Positions 19,035 to 23,023 of a stretch of DNA of 23,023 bases are shown here, piece by piece. The stretch comes from a virus. Every line of letters begins with the position of its first letter. Positions within the stretch are counted from its first letter, which is position 1. The stretch lies in the IMG/VR virus record IMGVR_UViG_3300017948_000009, positions 1 through 23,023 of that record. The stretch is one strand, 5' to 3'. The notes beneath the pieces were generated by a model that was not told the DNA's origin, did not search any database, and saw nothing but the letters and a program-made list of their open reading frames with translations. Made by a program: the position numbers and the translations under genes.

Positions 19035-19218
19035 TTTTAACGCTGATTTTTCCGCCGCGCTTCATGAGCGTGGTGTGGAAGTATCGCCAGACATCATCGT
19101 GGAAACGCTCACGGCGCTTGGACTGACATTGACCGAAAACCAGGAAGAGAAACACCGCGAGTGGGAGCGTAAGTTGCGCTCCGGTGAACTTTACAAGCGT
19201 GGTGTCGTAGGTCAATGA
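19024..19218 (+). CDS. Small phage protein, 64 aa (paralogue B)
   Basis: The ATG at 19024 gives 64 residues. The core NADFSAALHERGVEVSPDIIVETLTALGLTL parallels the previous gene product. A charged tail follows (TENQEEKHREWERKLRSGEL). A TTG at 19006 is in frame but lies deep in the previous gene. The stop overlaps the portal gene's ATG by four bases, so it is likely made together with the portal. Function unknown. Confidence 0.55.
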   Translation: MLFDFNADFSAALHERGVEVSPDIIVETLTALGLTLTENQEEKHREWERKLRSGELYKRGVVGQ

Positions 19219-20684
19219 GCGGAACGCAAGGCGCCAATCTCGTTGAAGGCGGGATTGGCTTCGCGGAATTTGGGCTACAGGGAGGGCCAGGCAGTCAACT
19301 AACGCAGCTTTTGAGCGGCGAGGATATCGTCCCCGGCTCTCCGGCCGGATACCAGTTGTGCAAAACCCTGTGGGTGTATCATCCATTGGGTGCGAAAATG
19401 GTCGAGAAGCCGGTCAGCATCGCGCAATCGCAGCAACGCGAAATCGTTATTCCGGAGGGTCCGGAAGAACGGCTGGTCGAAGCATTCTGGCGTGAATGGA
19501 AATTGATTGGCGCGGACGATTGGATCAAGAAGGCCAAGATCACATCCCGCGCCTATGGAATTTCCAGTCTTGTCATCGGTGACAGGCGTAATCCGGCGGC
19601 TTCAACGCAACCGTTGGCCCTGGATAAGCTGCACGAAATCGAGCCGTATTTCACCGTTTTAGATCCTTTGAATACGGCGGGCTCGCTTGTTCTCGATCAG
19701 GACCCGAATTCACCGGATTTTCAGAAGCCAACCGCCGTTCGCGTTGGCAATCGCGTTTATCATCCGTCACGTTCCGTCGTGACAATGAATGAAACGCCCA
19801 TTTATATCGAGTGGAGCAGTTCCGCGTTTGGTTTCTCTGGACGAAGCGTTTTTCAGCGCGCTTTGTATCCGATGAAAACATTCGTCCAGTCGATGATTAC
19901 CGATCAATACGTCACGGTGAAAGTGGGGCTGTTGATCGCGAAAATGAAGGTATGGGGGTCGTTCATTAATCAAAGGATAGCAGCTTTCTTTGGTTTCAAG
20001 CGTTCCGCTCTGAAAGCTGGAATGACCGGAAATGTTTTGACGATTGGTGAAAGTGACGATATTTCTTCTCTTAATTTCCAGAATCTGGAAGGTCCGGCGA
20101 GATTCGCGCGTGATAATTGCCTGAAGAATATCGCCATGGCTGCTGGCATGCCTGCTAAACTACTCCAGCAGGAAGAGATGATTGGCGGCATGGCTGAAGG
20201 AACTGAAGACGCCAAGCAAATTGCTCAATATATCGATGAGATTCGCTCTGAGATGGAGCCGCTTTATCGATTCTTTGATCGGATCGTTCAGCGCCGGGCG
20301 TGGTCCCCGCAGTTCTTCGAGGCATTAAAGAGAGACATTCCGGAATTAAGAAAAGTTCCTTACGAGACAGCGTTCTATCAGTGGTCAAACTCTTTCCAGC
20401 CATCATGGCCCAATCTTCTCGCGGAGCCGGAATCCAAGCGGATCGAGGTCGAGAAGACGCGATTTGAGTCCGTGGTCGCGTTGGTGGAATCTTTGGCGCC
20501 TCTTCTTGATCCGGAGAACAAGGCGGCATTGGTGGCCTGGTGCGCGGATGAAATCAATTCCAGGCGCGATCTGTTTTCCGCGCCGTTGGAGATTGACCAG
20601 GTGGCGCTCGCGGAATATGTGCCGCCCACGCCCATGGCGGCCGAGAAAGAGCAGGAACCGCCGGCTTTCTCTCCGAGAACGTAA
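19215..20684 (+). CDS. Phage portal protein, DUF1073 type
   Basis: This 489-residue protein matches the DUF1073 portal family. It shows the early GYQLCKTLWVYHPLGAKMVEKPVSIA and the ITSRAYGISSLVIGD strand. IEPYFTVLDPLNTAG follows, then VYHPSRSVVTMNETPIYIEWSSSAFGFSGRSVFQRAL. Further on are the long helix VQSMITDQYVTVKVGLLIAKMK and KNIAMAAGMPAKLLQQEEMIGGMAEGTEDAKQIAQYI. The portal forms the ring at the capsid vertex through which terminase pumps DNA. Its last residues are polar and Pro-rich. The TAA overlaps the ATG of the minor head gene (TAATG). Confidence 0.88.
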   Translation: MSGTQGANLVEGGIGFAEFGLQGGPGSQLTQLLSGEDIVPGSPAGYQLCKTLWVYHPLGAKMVEKPVSIAQSQQREIVIPEGPEERLVEAFWREWKLIGADDWIKKAKITSRAYGISSLVIGDRRNPAASTQPLALDKLHEIEPYFTVLDPLNTAGSLVLDQDPNSPDFQKPTAVRVGNRVYHPSRSVVTMNETPIYIEWSSSAFGFSGRSVFQRALYPMKTFVQSMITDQYVTVKVGLLIAKMKVWGSFINQRIAAFFGFKRSALKAGMTGNVLTIGESDDISSLNFQNLEGPARFARDNCLKNIAMAAGMPAKLLQQEEMIGGMAEGTEDAKQIAQYIDEIRSEMEPLYRFFDRIVQRRAWSPQFFEALKRDIPELRKVPYETAFYQWSNSFQPSWPNLLAEPESKRIEVEKTRFESVVALVESLAPLLDPENKAALVAWCADEINSRRDLFSAPLEIDQVALAEYVPPTPMAAEKEQEPPAFSPRT

Positions 20685-21505
20685 TGTTGCCACCTCTCGG
20701 TTTTCGTCGTCTTTTGGCGCAGGCCATCGCCGAAATATCCGCTTCCGGGTATTTGTCGCCTGAGCAGATCGAGGCGTGGGTAACGCGGCTTCGCAACGCG
20801 GCGGAACGGGATCTTGGAAGTGAGCGGCAGATTGACGCGGAAACCGCCAGACTGCTCGGAGCGGTGTATGATCGTCTGGTGGAGCGCGGTGGCGTCGTTA
20901 AGTATGTTCCGGAAGTAAGTCGATATACGTTGGCGATGGTCAAGCCGCGGTTGCACGCGGAACTGGATCGCCGGATCATGGCGAATGTCGCGTTGATAAA
21001 GTTAGATCGGCGCGCGGCGGTTGAACGAACGATCATACGGTTTTCAGGATGGTCAACCTCCATTCCGGCCGGTGGCGACGAAACAGTTAATCGTATCGAA
21101 ACGCGAGCGGCGATAGGCGAGAACATCGCCAGATTTAAGTATGAGAAAAGACGTTGCGACATCGATCAGGGGCATAAACTGATTGCCGCCATCGCCGATA
21201 TCGTGGCGGTTGAAGCGGGCGCCATCGCCGCTGAATGGCATGACCATGGCGAACACGATAAGAGCTACAATTATCGTGAAGAGCACATGGAGATGTCAGG
21301 AAAAGTTTACCTGATCCGCGATAGTTGGGCGCACAAACAAGGACTCGTTAAATCAGTGCATGGCTTCACGGATGAAATTGTCAGTCCAGGACAAGAGGTT
21401 TACTGCCGATGCTGGTTTCGGTATATCACGTCACCACGTCGGTTGGAGGATAAATTCCTGACCGCGAAGGGGCAGGAATTCGTGGCCGGGAGGTTGGCGG
21501 CGTGA
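20684..21505 (+). CDS. Minor head / head morphogenesis protein (Mu gpF-like)
   Basis: This 273-residue protein follows the portal gene directly, where minor head proteins usually lie. The N-terminal two-thirds is helical and basic. The C-terminal part has the His/Asp-rich HDHGEHDKSYNYREEHMEMSGKVYLIRDSW and then GFTDEIVSPGQEVYCRCWFRYI (about 236-248). The 'P-G-x-E-x-x-C-R-C-W' word is the hallmark of the Mu F-like head morphogenesis domain. It is a capsid assembly protein, probably ejected or bound to the portal. The last codons overlap the next GTG start. Confidence 0.8.
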   Translation: MLPPLGFRRLLAQAIAEISASGYLSPEQIEAWVTRLRNAAERDLGSERQIDAETARLLGAVYDRLVERGGVVKYVPEVSRYTLAMVKPRLHAELDRRIMANVALIKLDRRAAVERTIIRFSGWSTSIPAGGDETVNRIETRAAIGENIARFKYEKRRCDIDQGHKLIAAIADIVAVEAGAIAAEWHDHGEHDKSYNYREEHMEMSGKVYLIRDSWAHKQGLVKSVHGFTDEIVSPGQEVYCRCWFRYITSPRRLEDKFLTAKGQEFVAGRLAA

Positions 21506-21711
21506 GTGGATCGGCGATGACAACGGCGGTTAATACGATGCTGGCCGCGTATACGACACTTACGGAAGCGCAGGCCGCCGTGACGGCGGCGGCGCCAGCC
21601 TACACATCAGCGTTGGCGACTTACACTGCCGCCACGACGGCCGTTCAGCAGGCGCAGACGGCATTCAACGCGGCGGTGGCTGCGGTGCAGCAGTTAGGAA
21701 CTGGAACGTAA
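21502..21711 (+). CDS. Ala/Thr-rich helical protein, 69 aa
   Basis: GTG 21502 overlaps the previous stop by four bases. The 69-residue product is a low-complexity, alanine- and threonine-rich helix (about residues 10-65) with repeated 'A-A-x-T/Q-A' spacing. It has no membrane segment or cysteine. Short Ala-rich coiled coils occur in phage head fibres or decoration proteins, but this is a loose analogy. Confidence 0.52.
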   Translation: MSGSAMTTAVNTMLAAYTTLTEAQAAVTAAAPAYTSALATYTAATTAVQQAQTAFNAAVAAVQQLGTGT

Positions 21712-21727
21712 TAACAGGAGATAATTT

Positions 21728-21964
21728 ATGTTGACGGAAGCTGACTTTGATGCCGCTTATGGTCCTTTGCTGAGCAAATGGGAAGCTAGGCTGGGTAAGG
21801 ACCAGGTTAAGGAACTAACCGGGGATTTGTCCGTGGCTGTGCAGGAATTGCTGGCCAAGACTACCACTCATCTACAAGCGGCTGGGGCAACTTCAGCTCA
21901 TACCGATATTATCCAGCACGGCATTGCTACTTATGAAGGCTGGCGGACAAAACACGGAGTTTAA
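21728..21964 (+). CDS. Hypothetical structural-region protein, 78 aa
   Basis: An AGGAG ribosome site lies eight bases before ATG 21728. The 78-residue product is helical (TEADFDAAYGPLLSKWEARLGKDQVKELTGDLSVAVQELLA, then THLQAAGATSAHTDIIQHGIATYEGWRTKHG). No motif is recognised. An overlapping frame from 21924 would extend the glycosyltransferase backwards but lacks a ribosome site. Confidence 0.58.
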   Translation: MLTEADFDAAYGPLLSKWEARLGKDQVKELTGDLSVAVQELLAKTTTHLQAAGATSAHTDIIQHGIATYEGWRTKHGV

Positions 21965-21971
21965 TACGGTT

Positions 21972-22910
21972 ATGAGTTGGCTTGATACCTGGCCAATCGA
22001 TGCCGATCTGCAAACGCCATTCGATGCCGCCGTTGTTATTCCGACGATCGGGCGTGTTCACTTAAAGCGGGCTCTTCAAAGTGTTTATGCTCAGGATTTT
22101 CCAGGCCGTATTCACCTGCTTATCGGGATGGATAAAGACAGTTTGTTGCCCTGTCCCGAAAAGCCGGATAACGTAACAGTTCAAATACTCTGGCCCGGCT
22201 TTTCAACATCAACCCGACATGGCGGATTGACGCCCTCCGGCGATGGTGGTGCTCTTCGAACCATTCTCACGTATCTCGCGAATTCTCCATATGTCGCGTA
22301 TCTCGACGATGACAACTGGTGGGCGACCAATCATCTGAGCACGTTGCGATCGGCTATTGAAGGCGTGGACTGGGCGTATTCGCAGCGTTGGTTTGTTCAT
22401 CCTGAAACAAGCCTGCCGCTCGCGGTTGATCGTTGGGAATCCTGTGGTCCGGGTAGAGGACTACGCACGGCGCCAATGGGTGGATTTGTCGATCCGTCGT
22501 CTCTGATGATAGATAAAACAAAATGCCGATCGGCGCCGCAATGTTGGACGTTTCCGGCGGTTGAAAGCGATCCGATGTCCTCGGATTGCACGGTTGTCGG
22601 GTATCTGACGCAGATGCATATTTCGCGCGGAACGAATGAACCAACATCGTTTTACACGATGAATTCCGCCGATCCGTTCCATCCGAAACGGCTCGAGTGG
22701 ATCGGCGCGGATGTTTATGAGGAGGCAGGGCGTATGCCAGACAACTACATGGCGGCCATGGCGGCTCGCGTGGCCGCGTATCGGCAGAGAAAGGATGAGC
22801 AGGCGGTCGAAACAAATGCCGCTCGTGACACCGCCCTGGCGGAAGCGGAACGGTATATGGCGGCGCTTGATATTAATCTGGGGCGTTTGCTGGAAGTTCA
22901 GGAGGGCTGA
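21972..22910 (+). CDS. Glycosyltransferase, GT-A fold (family 2-like)
   Basis: This 312-residue protein carries a GT-A nucleotide-sugar domain. It opens with FDAAVVIPTIGRVHLKRALQSVYAQDF (residues 17-43) and reaches YVAYLDDDNWWATNHLSTL (107-125), where Asp112-114 form the metal-binding DxD motif. A cysteine-containing acceptor part follows (WTFPAVESDPMSSDCTV). The last 60 residues are a coiled coil (MAAMAARVAAYRQRKDEQAVE onward). It transfers a sugar to an unknown acceptor. Lying among head genes, it may glycosylate a virion protein, alter host surface sugars or act on DNA. ATG 21972 is preferred to an in-frame ATG at 21924 inside the previous gene. Confidence 0.78.
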   Translation: MSWLDTWPIDADLQTPFDAAVVIPTIGRVHLKRALQSVYAQDFPGRIHLLIGMDKDSLLPCPEKPDNVTVQILWPGFSTSTRHGGLTPSGDGGALRTILTYLANSPYVAYLDDDNWWATNHLSTLRSAIEGVDWAYSQRWFVHPETSLPLAVDRWESCGPGRGLRTAPMGGFVDPSSLMIDKTKCRSAPQCWTFPAVESDPMSSDCTVVGYLTQMHISRGTNEPTSFYTMNSADPFHPKRLEWIGADVYEEAGRMPDNYMAAMAARVAAYRQRKDEQAVETNAARDTALAEAERYMAALDINLGRLLEVQEG

Positions 22911-22912
22911 TC

Positions 22913-23023
22913 ATGGACGCGGAAGAGGGCGAGAAAAAGGAGGGCGGCGAATCCTTTAAGAAATGGGCTGAGGAAGAGGCGCATGAGCCTGAGCATGAGA
23001 AGGATAAAGCCCGCAAGGACGCC
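22913..23023 (+). CDS. Highly charged protein, N-terminal part (runs off the window)
   Basis: From ATG 22913 the frame is open to the window end (37 residues). The N-terminus is Glu/Lys-rich (AEEGEKKEGGESFKKWAEEE) and helical. In this position, after portal and minor head genes, a charged helical protein could be a scaffold or a protease-scaffold. Only the start is seen, so no family can be assigned. Confidence 0.5.
   Translation, partial: MDAEEGEKKEGGESFKKWAEEEAHEPEHEKDKARKDA

Noticed and set aside
20554-21162. Minus-strand frame of 202 codons opposite portal and head genes
   Set aside because: It spans the junction of two well-supported + strand genes and shows only Ser/Arg-rich low-quality sequence.

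Overview
The window is a piece of a tailed double-stranded DNA phage genome or prophage. Almost every gene is small, reads on the + strand and overlaps its neighbour by a few bases (ATGA or TGATG junctions). The gene set is a phage replication and recombination module followed by a packaging and head module. Gene families and the GC-rich, TGA-preferring style suggest an alphaproteobacterial host, possibly Acetobacteraceae. The host is inferred from family resemblance only. No integrase, repressor, tRNA or attachment site is visible, so lysogeny cannot be judged. Both ends of the window cut through genes.

Layout. (A) 1-6000, early nucleic-acid module: C-terminal end of an SNF2-type helicase, a beta-type DNA methyltransferase, a free-standing DnaA domain IV protein, a DarG-like macrodomain protein, a zinc-ribbon peptide, a cupin-like protein, a RusA-like resolvase, a ribbon-helix-helix (RHH) regulator, several conserved phage proteins and an SSB-like protein, closed by a strong UUCG terminator. 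(B) 6060-9916: a second RHH regulator with a repeat operator, a small phage protein, then a primase-helicase. Its interdomain linker and its 3' flank are filled with CGGGACA/TGTCCCG repeats that look like an iteron replication origin with an AT-rich hairpin. (C) 10042-11135: four small genes on the minus strand, divergent from (D) 11270-13610, an operon of an RHH protein, an intact IS1595-type transposase, a zinc/P-loop protein and two phage proteins. (E) 13607-15700: a minus-strand gene with its own promoter, a coiled-coil protein behind a decayed duplication, and a candidate late regulator. (F) 15859-23023: small and large terminase, a minus-strand two-gene insert, Ig-like and small membrane proteins, DUF1073-type portal, minor head protein, a glycosyltransferase and the start of a very charged protein.

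How it fits together. The primase-helicase probably acts at the repeat array beside it, with the SSB-like protein, the helicase and RusA handling forks and junctions. The DnaA-like protein may steer host initiation proteins. The methyltransferase and macrodomain protein are plausible defence-evasion functions. The late-regulator candidate sits directly before the terminase genes.

The strongest candidates for something not yet described are the two-part repeat array (inside and after the primase-helicase gene) with its hairpin, the transposase embedded in a phage operon, and two RHH regulators whose promoters run straight into their start codons with no ribosome binding site.
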